A DNA stretch of 32,393 nucleotides from Chara braunii (taxonomy: Eukaryota > Streptophyta > Charophyceae > Charales > Characeae). The translations under genes were made by a program, and so were the position numbers. Under the pieces are notes generated by a model that saw nothing but the letters and a program-made list of their open reading frames with translations, made no database searches and was not told the DNA's origin. Numbering within the stretch: the first letter of the stretch is position 1; every line of letters starts with the position of its first letter. Location of the stretch: positions 665,704 through 698,096 of the forward strand of contig BFEA01000245.1 in assembly GCA_003427395.1 (NCBI GenBank), given 5' to 3'. Positions 9,940-20,890 of the stretch are shown here, piece by piece.

Positions 9940-10684
9940 CAATGCCGCCGCAGGGGGTACCCGGAGAGAAGGTAAGGCGAGAGGGGGCAACAACATAGGT
10001 GGGGAGGGTGGGTGGGAAAAATCGCCCAGATAAGGAGCCACTAATAAAAAAAAAAAATTTGGATTTTGCAAAAAAACATTCGAGACAGTAGAAATCCCGA
10101 GTTTTGCAAGTTCAGTAGGTCTCCCAATCTCCCTTGAAGTGCCAAAGTATTAATGAGAAAAACAAAAATAAAAAAAAATTGAACTTCAGACTGCCAATGA
10201 TGATCAGATAGTGAAAATCATAGAACTGGAAAAAAAAAAAAAATCTGAAAAGAAATAACAAGTATTCGGATTTACTCAGATGAGAGTATTTGCAGTTTGG
10301 AAAATGGTAATGCAAGAGGGATTTTCCGTACCGTTTTCAGAAAAAACGTATTTCATAACAGTATTCCGAGTTTCCAAATAACGGGAAATGCAACACGAAA
10401 TCGAAATTTTCAAGATGAAGATATTCCGAATTTCCAACAACGAAATTTCGGATTTAAAAAAAAAAACGAAACGAAAATTTCAGGTGCTCCGCTATTGCGA
10501 TTTTCCACAACAGAAATAGCGAGAAAACGAAATCCAAGAAAAGACTAAATTTTTGATTTTCGGCAGTAAGGTCAAAATCATGATTTTGGGGGCTAACTAG
10601 TGTGCTCTAATCAATCAATCAAGACTAATCAGCTACCTAGTCCTCGTACATGTGTCGGATCTGGTTGTCCTGATTCATGTGCGG
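9940..10684 (-). other. AT-rich element leader without a gene
   Basis: The stretch between primer-binding site and gag has many A-runs and GAAATTTC-like words. It includes a perfect 16-bp palindrome, CAAAATCATGATTTTG, at 10573-10588. CGCTATT and AATAGCG (about 10490-10520) form another inverted pair. Open frames here are short and low-complexity. Confidence 0.55.
10573..10588. repeat. perfect 16-bp palindrome
   Basis: CAAAATCA is followed directly by TGATTTTG, giving two-fold symmetry without a loop. It lies about 100 bp 3' of the candidate primer-binding site on the element strand. No function is known. Confidence 0.85.
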
Positions 10685-10697
10685 CGTTCCGATACCA
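10685..10697 (-). other. candidate tRNA primer-binding site
   Basis: On the minus strand the LTR end ...CATGTAACA is followed by GT and then TGGTATCGGAACG. TGG at the start complements the CCA tail of a tRNA. TGGTATC matches the usual start of sites that pair with initiator methionine tRNA; the later bases diverge from the common form. Position and first seven bases support the call, while the primer identity is uncertain. Confidence 0.65.
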
Positions 10698-11036
10698 ACT
10701 GTTACATGCCTAGTAGGGCGATGTACATACAAAACCGAGGATCCGCAATATGATGAAAAAGACTGAATGGACAACATAGTGCAAGTAGAATCTCAACAAG
10801 CAATGTGCATTCTGATACATACAAAATGGTGCTTTATAGCGCAGGGAAGATTTAAATACAAATCCTGACCTGACCGGGACTGACCCCTTTCACGTAGTAC
10901 AAGATAGCGAAGCAGAATGCTAGAATACTAATGACTAGCCAATCAATGTTTCAATGCAGACCAAACATACATCATGCTCATCACAAGGTGTGAAGGAGCC
11001 TGGCGCTATACACAAGAAGGAAGCCCCAGGTCTAGA

Positions 11037-11041
11037 CATAC
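11037..11041. repeat. 5-bp target-site duplication, left copy (CATAC)
   Basis: CATAC directly precedes the TGTTACATG end of the solo LTR and is repeated exactly at 12310-12314. Five bp is the usual duplication length for gypsy integrases. Confidence 0.9.
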
Positions 11042-12309
11042 TGTTACATGTTGCGCCTGCATACGAGGGTCATTTTCCACGCCCTGCGTCCCTCAGGCTG
11101 AAAGCCTGAAAACCAGGGCCTACAGGCCCCGTGTTTGTTCAGCCCGAAAGCCTTGAAAACAGGGGCCTACAGACCCTGTGTCGTTTCAGACTAAAAATGG
11201 CAATAGCCTTTTTAGCCTGAAACAAAGGGTCATTTTCAGTCGTTCATCAGAACGACTGGCCTTGAAACTCAGACACCGAACCAGGGTTTTGGGAACAGGC
11301 TATTCTTAGCCTGTTCCCATGACAACCTCAACAGATGCCGCAGCGCCAGCCCCTGGCACACTTCGGCATTGGCAAGAGCAGCCTCCTTGGCCTGGCTTGC
11401 CTTGCAGGCAGTCAGGAGGCAGCCTGAGGTAGTACATAGGGACTTCCCATGCACTTCACGGGTAGGCAGAAGGCAGTCAGTAGTCTTCAGGATTCGGCAG
11501 CAACACTCTGGAGGGAGCGCTGCCAGGAGTTGTAGTAGCGCTGGGCGCCAGTAGGTAGTTGTAGTCTTCAGTGTTGGCGCCATAGCTAGGATAGCACTAG
11601 AGAGAGAGAGATTGGGCGGAGGCCAGGAGTACCTACCTGCAGCGCCGTTGCTCCAGCTTCGTCTTCGAGGTACCTGCAGCACGGCGCCAGCATCACAGGT
11701 TAGTATCTGGCTCGTGAAAGAGAGAGAGTTGTTCTTCTTCGTCTTCTCAGTCCACCATCTCCCTCTCACCCTCTCATTACCTGACTTCACTGCATTAGCA
11801 GACTACGAGAGGAAGAGAGAGAGAGAGTTTGGTGACATTAGATCCAGACTCGACCTTTGGGCTTCAGACATTACAACGAGGGATTATTTGGGACTTGTGA
11901 CAAAGACTTGGTGTTGAAGACATTCCCATCTCTCCCCCTCTTCGTCTGATCCCCTCCTCTTCGTCTGTGTATGTCTGGACCTGGCGCTTTCTTCCTATGT
12001 ACAACGCCAGGCTCCTTCACACCTTGTGATGGACATGATGTATGTTTGGTCTGCGTTCAAACATTGATTGGGCTAGTCATTAGCATCCTAGCATCTACTT
12101 CGCTATCTTATACTACGTGAATGAGGTCAGTCCCGGTCAGGTCAGGATTTGTATCTAAGTCTTCCCTGCGCTATTCAGCACCACTTTGTATGTATTAGAA
12201 TGCACATTGCTTGTTGAGATTCTACTTGCACTGCATTGTCCATTCAGTCATTTTCATCACATTGCGGATCCTCGGTTATTATGTACATCGCCTATCTGGG
12301 CATGTAACA
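11042..12309 (+). mobile_element. solo LTR, 1268 bp, nested in the opposite orientation
   Basis: It begins TGTTACATG and ends CATGTAACA, the same 9-bp inverted ends as the surrounding LTR. CATAC flanks it on both sides. No internal region, primer-binding site or coding sequence is present. It is therefore a solo LTR, the expected product of recombination between two LTRs of a later insertion. Hairpins near its start are CAGGCT/AGCCTG (11094-11108), GGGCCT/AGGCCC (11116-11129), CAGTCGTT/AACGACTG (11237-11258) and GGGAACAGGCTA/TAGCCTGTTCCC (11291-11318). Short GA runs occur at 11602-11612 and 11815-11828. ORFs across it are not conserved in the sister copy. Confidence 0.92.
11291..11318. repeat. 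perfect 12-bp stem hairpin in the LTR
   Basis: GGGAACAGGCTA and TAGCCTGTTCCC pair perfectly around TTCT. The sister LTR keeps the stem at 12985-13012 (right arm TAGCCTGTTCCC, left arm GGGAACAGGCCA), where one pair becomes a G-T type wobble. Confidence 0.9.
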
Positions 12310-12314
12310 CATAC
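12310..12314. repeat. 5-bp target-site duplication, right copy (CATAC)
   Basis: It follows the CATGTAACA end of the solo LTR and matches 11037-11041 exactly. Confidence 0.9.
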
Positions 12315-13258
12315 ACAGACGAAGAGGGGGGGATCAGACGAAGAAGAGGGGGAGAGATGGGAATGTTGTCAGCACCATGTCATTGCCCAAATAATCCCTT
12401 GTCGAAATGTCTGAAGCCCAAACGTCGAGTCTGGATCCAATGTCACCAAGCTCTCTCTATCTCTTTCTCTCGTAGTCTGCTGATGCAGTGAAGTCGGATA
12501 ATGAGAGGGTGAGAGGGAGATGGTGGATTGAGAAGAGGAAGAAGAAGAACCCTCTCTCTCGCGCGAGCCAGGTAGTAACATGTGAAGTTGGCGCTGTGAT
12601 GCAGGTACCTCGAAGACGAAGCTGGAGCAACGGCGCTGCAGGTAAGTATCCCTGTCCTCCGCCCAGTCTCTCTCTCTCTCTAGTACTACTCTAGCTATGG
12701 TGCCCAGTGCTGAAGACTACACCTAACGCTACGAGCGCCCAGCGCTGAAGACTACTGCTAACGCTACCACTACTCCTGCAACGCTCCTCCCGAGTGCTGC
12801 TGCCGAATCCTGAAGACTGCTGACTGCCTCCTATCTGCCCATGAAGTGCATGGGAAGTCCCTATGTACTACCTCGGCCTGCCTCCTGATTGCCTCCGACT
12901 GCCTGCAGTTGCAGGGCTGGCAGTCCAGGAGGCTGCTCTTGCCAATGCCGAACTGAGCCAGGGGCTGGCACTGCAGCTGTCGTGGGAACAGGCCAAAAAT
13001 AGCCTGTTCCCAAAACCCGGGTTCGGTGCTTGAGTTTCAGGGCAGGTCGGTCTGATGACAGACCGAAAATGGCTCTTTGTTTGAGGATAAAAAGGCTACC
13101 GCCATTTTTATTCTGAAACGACACAGGGTCTGTAGGCCCATGTTTTTCAGGCTTTCGAGCTGAACGGACACGGGGCCTGTAGGCCCTGGTTTTCAGGCTT
13201 TCAGCCTGAGGGACGCAGGGCCTGGAAAATGGTCCTCGTGTGCAGGCGCAGCATGTAA

Positions 13259-13490
<232 letters not shown>

Positions 13491-13940
13491 NNNNNNNNNN
13501 NNNNNNNNNNNNNNNNNNNNNNNNNNNNNNNNNNNNNNNNNNNNNNNNNNNNNNNNNNNNNNNNNNNNNNNNNNNNNNNNNNNNNNNNNNNNNNNNNNNN
13601 NNNNNNNNNNNNNNNNNNNNNNNNNNNNNNNNNNNNNNNNNNNNNNNNNNNNNNNNNNNNNNNNNNNNNNNNNNNNNNNNNNNNNNNNNNNNNNNNNNNN
13701 NNNNNNNNNNNNNNNNNNNNNNNNNNNNNNNNNNNNNNNNNNNNNNNNNNNNNNNNNNNNNNNNNNNNNNNNNNNNNNNNNNNNNNNNNNNNNNNNNNNN
13801 NNNNNNNNNNNNNNNNNNNNNNNNNNNNNNNNNNNNNNNNNNNNNNNNNNNNNNNNNNNNNNNNNNNNNNNNNNNNNNNNNNNNNNNNNNNNNNNNNNNN
13901 NNNNNNNNNNNNNNNNNNNNNNNNNNNNNNNNNNNNNNNN
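13491..13940. other. assembly gap, 450 N
   Basis: The gap has GA sequence on its left and TG sequence on its right. The same TG-then-GA order occurs on both sides, so the missing piece is probably more microsatellite. The stated size may be only an estimate. Confidence 0.98.
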
Positions 13941-15268
<1,328 letters not shown>

Positions 15269-16420
15269 TTATGTTAGTGCAGTGGGTAGGAGTTCCTTCT
15301 TACTAAACCATCGTGAATCTGACTCAAATTGGTTAGTAAACTTTATCTTGTACAACTTTTGTTGCCTTCCTCTTCCACTTGTAGAAAAGAAACCGCCATC
15401 CATGATCCTCTCAACCCGGTACCCACCATCCATCTAAGGAAGAAACATCGACAGTCTATTTGGGAAATCCTAACCTTCGACATAGGGTAATAGTTTAGAC
15501 ACATGGAAGACTGGGTATGTCCTTGGATGTGGGGGTACGTCAATGCGGTAGGAAGGTCCATCTGCATCCCCAATAACTTTGAGAACTTCCCTTAGGGTCC
15601 AAAATAGACAGACAACAATTTCTAAGATATGGCTTCCTCCGAAGAAAATTCATTAGAGTTTATCCAACTACGTCTCCATCTTTAAATTCAGCATGTATGC
15701 GATGCTTGTTGGCTTGCTCTATCATTTGATTTTGGGCTTTCTTGATATTTTCTTTTACCTTTGGAATATCATGTTCATACAAAACTGCAAATTATCGGGT
15801 TCATGGGAGCAACCTTTGGATCTGGTCTCTCATTAGAGAGTCGAAAAGTCTCAAGGGTTGCCAACCTTTATGTTGTGCATTAGATGTTCGTTTTGTTATT
15901 GTATGAACACTATTGTTTTATGCATTAGCTATCTTAGGCAGATTCTCATTCCAGCCCACTTGGTCTAGTTTCACATACATGTGCAGAAGTGGTCCGCACA
16001 ATCTGTTCATTTTCTTTATCTGTCCATTTGTTTCGGGATGTATCCCTGACGACATGGTCACTCTGGTGCCATATACTTCAATTAACTTTGCCATTGTTCT
16101 CCTGTGAATCTCACATCTCTATCATACAATTGTCTTAGGAAAACCATACTCAGAAACCCATTGCATCTGAAATTTCTGAATGAGAAGTTCGATTCTGGCC
16201 TCAACAGGTAAGGGAATAAATATAACATATTTTGAGAATTGATCCACAGTGACCATGACTTGACTGTTCCCGTTCCGACTCTTCGTTAGACTCATGAGGT
16301 CAATTGAGATAGACTCACCTGGTCGATTAAGAATGGGAAGTGGTCTCAATAGCCCCAAGCGGTTCTTGTTGACAGCTTGTTGTGATGACACACAAGACAT
16401 TTGGTAGCAATTACAATGTC
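15269..16420 (-). pseudogene. chromovirus-like integrase with C-terminal chromodomain, decayed
   Basis: The minus strand reads, over several frames, from a CLVC zinc-finger half near 16395-16415. The integrase core follows (GLLRPLPI, ESISIDLMSL, VTVDQFSKYVIFIPLPV), then DRDVRFTGE after a small indel near 16130. Next come VYGTRVTMSSGIHPETNGQ and LPKIANA with a stop where AYNN is usual. The C-terminal part has QANKHRIHAEFKDGDVV, then REVLKVIGDADGPSYRIDV and HPRTYPVFHVSKLLPY. An intact chromodomain-like end follows (YRVERIMD, KLYKIKF, SDSRWFSKKELL) and closes with TAA at 15269-15271. The third catalytic position, normally Glu, is Lys (AAG, 16014-16016). Chromodomains direct chromovirus integration towards marked chromatin. 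Several stops and frameshifts make this copy dead. Confidence 0.87.
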
Positions 16421-16952
16421 TACTCAGACCATGAAACCTTGAAGTGGCTCAAGACCAAACCGCGTTTGACTGATAAGTTAGCAAGATGGTCCGCTATTAT
16501 TGACACTTGTGACTTTGGACACAAGAGTATCAAAAGTAAGTAATATAGGGTGGTCCACACTCTCTCTAAGGGTATTGATTTCTTTGGAACAATATTTACC
16601 TATCTTGACATAGGAAACAAATTGAAGAATAAAATCAGAGAATGATATGCTACTGATAGAGTTTGACACAAATTGGCAGCCTATCATACAGACCCCAAAA
16701 ACAAATCCTGAATATTTTCCTGAATACAAAAAGGGCAGACGATATCTTCTTCTTGATTGACAATGGTGAACAAAGAGTTTGCATACCCAACAATGAAACT
16801 GTAAAGAATTTGATTCTGGGTGTTCCACGACATAGAGGGTTACTTTGGGTTCAAGAAGACCCATTCTAATGTTCGGGAGTTGTTTGATTGGGAAGGGATG
16901 AAAAAATATGTTCTAACCTACAACAAAGCATACAGTTCTCTCCCGTAGGTGG
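16400..16952 (+). pseudogene. gypsy RNase H end and integrase zinc-finger start, decayed
   Basis: The plus strand starts with the RNase H tail FGSNYNVYSDHETLKWLK, followed by DKLARWSAIID and HTLSKG after a TAA. Many stops follow. A second frame gives DNGEQRVCIPNN and LILGVPRHRG. The last recognisable part, THSNVRELFDWEGMKKYVLTY, resembles the HHCC region that precedes the integrase core. This fragment stops where the neighbouring minus-strand fragment begins. The two are consistent with one pol gene split and turned head-to-head. Confidence 0.75.
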
Positions 16953-17554
16953 AGTTAGCCACTTTGTCAGAAGGAAAACGAGAAGACATCAATTCAATAG
17001 GTTTGTGTCATAGTTGTAGTGCACCAGTGTGTAGTGCAGTGCAAGCTGGTGCGCAGTGCGTAGGAATGACAACGCGCGCACTGTACGTCGTGCGCAGTGC
17101 TCGCACTGAGGGAGGTGTGCCCTGTGCGTGACAAAAAAAAAGTGCCCCCAAGAGAGAGTCTAGAGAGAGAGAGAGAGACCAAAAGGTCCCCTTCACGTCA
17201 ATTCAAAAGCCCTTGCAGACACCTCGAAGAGCTCCTACAATATATGTGGAATAATTGCGGAAAACTGCTTCAACAAAAAGGATGGTCACATCATATGTGG
17301 AAGTGGTGGGAGCAGACCACCAATATATGTTGTGAGTTCGAGTTCAGGGTTGTGGCTCGGCAGTTATGGGTCACCAATTCAGCTAGACCCTGTTCGTGTC
17401 TCCGCGTGATTCTCAGGGCCTTACTCCACCAATCACCACATGTATATAACATTAGTAGAATGAATCTCTCCTAAAACATGGAACCATACACCGCCATATG
17501 CTATGTCTTTTGTGCACGTGATGAATAGTGGAGCAGGCCCCACTATCCTAATTC
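16953..17554. other. no gene; GTGCAGTGC-rich stretch before a poly(A)
   Basis: Between 17020 and 17110 words such as GTGCAGTGC, GTGCGCAGTGC and GCGCGCACTG recur, giving local self-complementarity. A GAGTTCGAGTTC word near 17333-17345 weakly resembles an RNA polymerase III B box, but I find no matching A box and do not call a SINE. Confidence 0.4.
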
Positions 17555-17581
17555 AAAAAAAAAAAAAAAAAAAAAAAAAAA
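17555..17581 (+). repeat. poly(A) run of 27
   Basis: An uninterrupted A27 follows CTAATTC. It may be the tail of a retroposed sequence, but the start of such an insertion and flanking duplications could not be identified. Confidence 0.6.
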
Positions 17582-18129
17582 CAATAACAAAAACAGGAGG
17601 GAGCTACAGGCATCTTCATCCTATGTTCCTAACCGATAATTGTCGACATGCAGACTCGAATGCCAATCTTCAACATATATTGGGGGTTGGCTGGCCATAC
17701 AAAACACATCTTGTGACTTCTGAGAAGCTTTATGGGGCAGGTCGCTATCGGGCAACTACCCCCTTCTTGTGAAATTCTCCCACCACCGTGTGGGATTTGC
17801 ATAAGGGAGGGGGAAGGCCAGTTTCCTCACCCCGCAAAAAAAAAAGTTGGAATGAGCCCTATTTTCATTATTCGCCATTTTGAAGGACCTACGAAAATCA
17901 AAATTCGCTAGTCCTTGCCCCAAAAAACAGTTCGGGTCGGGGACACGGCCAGTTTCTGAACTCGCGTGGTGAGTTTAACATTTTTGCCGAGTTGGGGCCC
18001 CTAAGAAATTACAAACCCCCTACTTTTTTTGTTTTTTCTCTTACCTAAGTTTTCCAATGCGATGCGCTTCGGTGCGCTGAGCGCGGTGTTCAACACGTTC
18101 ACAAATCCACGTATCTAGGTGCACCGCAA
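17582..18129. other. no gene recognised
   Basis: Mixed-composition DNA with short open frames. On the minus strand it lies beyond the RNase H scrap at 18130-18408 and could be its decayed continuation; nothing readable remains. Confidence 0.4.
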
Positions 18130-18408
18130 CTACGGTTTGTATCCCTTTCCATCATTTTGTTGTAGTAGAGCGTCAATCCCATACTAACTCACGTCGACTG
18201 TTACAACGGAAGGAAGTGCAAGGTCAGCAATTTTCAGAAAATGGTAGTGAGTCAACGCATACTTCAACTTCTTAAATGAGGGCTAATAGTCATTGTCCCG
18301 TAGCCAAATTGTTTCCTTCTTGAGTAGCGTCCTCATAGGGCCAGCTATGCAAGAGAATTTTTTGACGAACTACCTGTAGTAGCTGGCTAGTCCCTGCTTC
18401 CTCCAGGG
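18130..18408 (-). pseudogene. gypsy RT thumb to RNase H scrap
   Basis: One minus-strand frame gives GLASYYR-stop-FVKKFSCIAGPMRTLLKKETIWL, then SFKKLKYALTHYHFLKIADLALP, VTVDVS-stop-YGIDALLQQNDGKGYKP. This matches the usual link from RT (LGLASYYRRFV) to RNase H (TTDASDYGIGAVLLQ). At least four in-frame TAG codons interrupt it, one where the Asp of DYGIG would be. The match ends sharply near 18408, next to unrelated sequence, so this is a truncated fragment. Confidence 0.8.
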
Positions 18409-18416
18409 CTGAGGCT

Positions 18417-18578
18417 ATGGCGGACTACCAGGGCGATGCCCTGTTATGCCAAGGACAACACAAAGCAGCTATGGCTGCTCTTGTTCAAGCCGCCATAGCC
18501 AAACTTGACTCTGCCTCGAAGTTTCTTGGTGCAACTCTACCCAGTGGAGCCTTCCAGATGCAGCAACCACAAAGGTGA
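18417..18578 (+). CDS. short unrecognised ORF, 53 codons
   Basis: ATG at 18417 opens MADYQGDALLCQ, followed by an Ala-rich helical stretch (AAMAALVQAAIAKLD), and ends at TGA 18576-18578. It begins 9 bp from the edge of the minus-strand RT scrap. The amphipathic, Gln/Ala-rich character would suit the start of a gag protein, but I do not recognise a family. A longer frame on the other strand (19008 to 18469) competes with it. Confidence 0.2.
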   Translation: MADYQGDALLCQGQHKAAMAALVQAAIAKLDSASKFLGATLPSGAFQMQQPQR

Positions 18579-19970
18579 TGAAGATGAGATCCGTCATAGC
18601 CTGGTAAGTACCTCTGTCAGTCTCCCTCTTCGTAGTCCTCATCTCCCTCCTCCTCCAGCCCGTTGTCAGAGGGCGCGGTGCTCCAGCCCTCCACGGTGTA
18701 CCAACTCCCTGCTCAGATTCTGCAGCGCACCAGGTGCCTGTTCGGGACTCCGCTGCAGGTGTACCAGCCACTCCGACTTCTCGTTGTACCTGCTGCTGCT
18801 CGCGAACCACTAAGTCGTACCATGTGTAACCCGGTCCCACTGCTATGGACATGTCCATTCGGTGTTTGCCCTGGCGGCGGTGTGCCACTGGATTTCCCTT
18901 TGGTCCATGCATGCGCAACGCTACGGGTCTGTGGCCGAGGTGACCGTTGGGCTTACCCAGGGATGTAGCGAGGACCGTTAACCGAGTTGTGGGAGACATA
19001 CAGGACAACTGTCACGATCGTAAAAGAAAAGGGGAAAAGGGAAGAAAAATTAAGAAAAGAAAAAGGAATACTGACGTTTCAAACTGTGGTTTTCAGACAT
19101 TAGTTCTCCTGCCCCCTGCGGGGAAACGAACAGTTCGTCTTTGAACTGTAATTGCGAGTGAGTGGCTTAGGTCCGTTTGGCCTTCCATGCTTCGCTTACC
19201 GGAGATGTGATCTGTTGCGTACCACGTCGGGGGTCCTCAAAATGGGAGCACCCGCGGACACGTTGGTAGGAAGCTCATCACCTTCCAGGGAAGGTCATAA
19301 GCCCCCTCCTTGCCATCGGACACGGGTACCCATGAGGGATAGTCCGATTGCCTCCTTTTGAAAGGAGGGACGCGTCCGCCAGTATCCCATTATGGGACCA
19401 CTATGTCGAACCTGCGGTCGTTTCATACCAAAAATGAAGGGACTAGTGATTGACAACTAAGTGAGCCGCTTGCATTATGACCGTTGGGGTTCGGCTTCCT
19501 GTTTTTCCTTTTTTTTGTTTTACTCGCCTTACTCAATTTTGAAAAGCAATTTTTTTTAATTCACAGAGTCTGAAAAAGGTATATGAATCCCTCGTTCCGA
19601 GCACGGGGATCGCAGTAAGCAACAATCCTATACAAGTTGAGGGAGACGAGACTTTGGCTACTTGGACTTAGGCAGTCCCGTTACATCAAGCACGGGTGAG
19701 CTGAAGAGGAAGGACCGAGCGGCGAAGTGAACGTGTGAGCTCGTCTGCGTGCGCACACCCTGAGCGTTTAGTTTTGGCTATTTCGGAGCCGGCAGCCTGG
19801 TACCGTATATGGCCTACTCGGAAAAGGATCGACCATGGTGCGTAGTAGCGGGTTATATGGGTACCGGCCAAGGTACCTCCAGTTTCTCTAGAGATGGGAG
19901 TGAATGTCAGGCGAGGGGCCTTTCGTGACAGCTATGTTGGACTACAGTCGTTGCAGCGGGGAGGCCAGGC
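18579..19970. other. no gene supported; several small hairpins
   Basis: Overlapping short frames on both strands cannot be ranked. Hairpins are CAGTTC/GAACTG (about 19129-19147), CCTCCTTT-TG-AAAGGAGG (19351-19368) and TCCCAT-T-ATGGGA (19385-19397). A GTAAGT donor-like word at 18604 and a pyrimidine tract ending CAG near 18658 look like a 55-bp intron, but no exon frame supports it. Confidence 0.45.
19351..19368. repeat. 8-bp stem hairpin with 2-nt loop
   Basis: CCTCCTTT and AAAGGAGG flank TG. No T-run follows it, so there is no reason to call a terminator. Confidence 0.8.
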
Positions 19971-19973
19971 TGA

Positions 19974-20606
19974 AACATAAACGTGGAAGAAGGGAAGGAA
20001 GAGGAGATAACGGCAGACCAGGGCCTGCAGTTGGCTATCACAGAAGCCAAGGACCGGGCCGAGAGGAGGTGTAGACGAGACGGGGTTACGGACAAAATCA
20101 AGGTGACCGTTTCGTACCTGGAGGAAGAGACCTCGACGAACACGGCAAAGAGGAAACAACGTCACCTAGACTGCGACACGGAAGCAGAGAGTGGGGAGAG
20201 TGACCAGGAAGTCCAGACCCAGTCTTGGCATGGGATGGACCAGTGGCGACGGGACCACCCTCCGGCTGAACCACTGGAAGACGGCCCAAAGGCCAACTCA
20301 CGGCGACAGAGGGAGCAGATCCACTAGGCTTCAAGCCGCGGGCAGTCACAATCGAGAGAGGGGACGAGAGAGAAGTGCACGCAAGGATCAAACACAAAAA
20401 GAGAGAACGGGGGTCACCTCCGGGGCATGTTGAAGTCCTCCGCTATCGGGGCGTCTTTAGCTTACCAAGTGCCTGCAGATCGCCGCTCTTCTCATCAGAA
20501 GTTTGAAAGAGCCCTGCATTCTTTGAAGCTAGGGACCATCGGTATGAGCGAGGCTAGGAAAGGATCCTCTCACACGCTCCATGCAGCTCGTGCGAGATTA
20601 GTGTGA
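19974..20606 (+). pseudogene. unrecognised 210-codon frame with one internal TAG
   Basis: The frame is open from just after TGA 19971-19973 to TGA 20604-20606, apart from TAG at 20325-20327. There is no ATG near the start. The first part is charged and helical (EEGKEEEITADQGLQLAITEAKDRAERR), then KIKVTVSYLEEET, an acidic patch (CDTEAESGESDQEVQ) and a basic end (RSSHQKFERALHSLKLGTIGM). It reads more like protein than its shadows, since sense continues on both sides of the stop. It could be a gag-like or hypothetical gene remnant; I do not know the family. Confidence 0.4.
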
Positions 20607-20706
20607 CGGTGTGCTGGCCGTTGCATACACGGAGAAAAGTCGTGTGACTAGAAGTCATCTCGGGACGACAGCGTGTCTAAAACAACTAGGCAGTTACAAT
20701 CAAGGG

Positions 20707-20708
<2 letters not shown>

Positions 20709-20799
<91 letters not shown>

Positions 20800-20890
20800 G
20801 AGAGAGAGACAGATAGACACACAGACAGACAGACAGAACGTACCTCTAATACACTGGACTATCTCTCTCTCTCACACACACACACGCACA
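20709..20890. repeat. (CA)43 and degenerate CAGA/GA microsatellites
   Basis: (AC)n runs from 20709 to about 20795. Mixed ACAG/AGAG/ATAG repeats follow to 20840, and a second CA run lies near 20874-20886. The open frame across it (poly-Thr-His) is an artefact. Confidence 0.95.

Larger units (their letters stand above)
4410..13260 (-). mobile_element. Ty3/gypsy-type LTR retrotransposon, 5' LTR to pol, 3' LTR not found
   Basis: Read on the minus strand the order is: 5' LTR (13260 to 10700, split by a solo LTR), candidate primer-binding site, leader with a repeat array, gag (9770 to 8248), and pol with protease-RT-RNase H-integrase (8231 to 4410). Integrase downstream of RT/RNase H is the Ty3/gypsy order. 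Joining the LTR to gag-pol is an inference from orientation, spacing (915 bp from the site to the gag ATG) and the site itself. No second LTR copy lies below 4410 to prove it. The copy cannot encode intact proteins: there are five in-frame stops and one frameshift. Confidence 0.6.
10700..13260 (-). repeat. 5' LTR, about 1.29 kb, split by a nested solo LTR
   Basis: On the minus strand the LTR starts TGTTACATG at 13260 and runs to 12315. It resumes at 11041 and ends CATGTAACA at 10700. Removing the insertion and one 5-bp duplication leaves about 1288 bp. Its sequence matches the 1268-bp solo LTR inside it throughout, at what I estimate by eye to be 85-90% identity. It abuts a (CT)n microsatellite at 13261, so the element probably inserted into that repeat. 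Hairpins inside it include GGTCTG/CAGACC near 13050 and a GGGAACAGGC-type stem at 12985-13012. Confidence 0.85.

Noticed and set aside
9596-10071. Minus-strand frames rich in Arg/Pro/Gln/Ser across the TGACGTGG array
   Set aside because: They only translate the 13-bp repeat in different frames; the gag ATG at 9770 lies inside with better support.
11269-11790. 173-aa minus-strand frame inside the solo LTR
   Set aside because: The sister LTR does not keep the frame, and the region is explained as LTR.
16953-17581. SINE or tRNA-derived element ending in A27
   Set aside because: A weak B-box-like word exists, but no A box at suitable distance and no flanking target duplication was found.
18604-18658. 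Possible 55-bp intron with GTAAGT donor and pyrimidine-tract acceptor
   Set aside because: Joining the flanks does not produce a convincing continuous coding frame, and such words are common.
18469-19008. 179-aa minus-strand frame
   Set aside because: It has no recognisable motif, overlaps competing plus-strand frames, and abuts an RT scrap that ends abruptly. It was left unannotated for lack of support.
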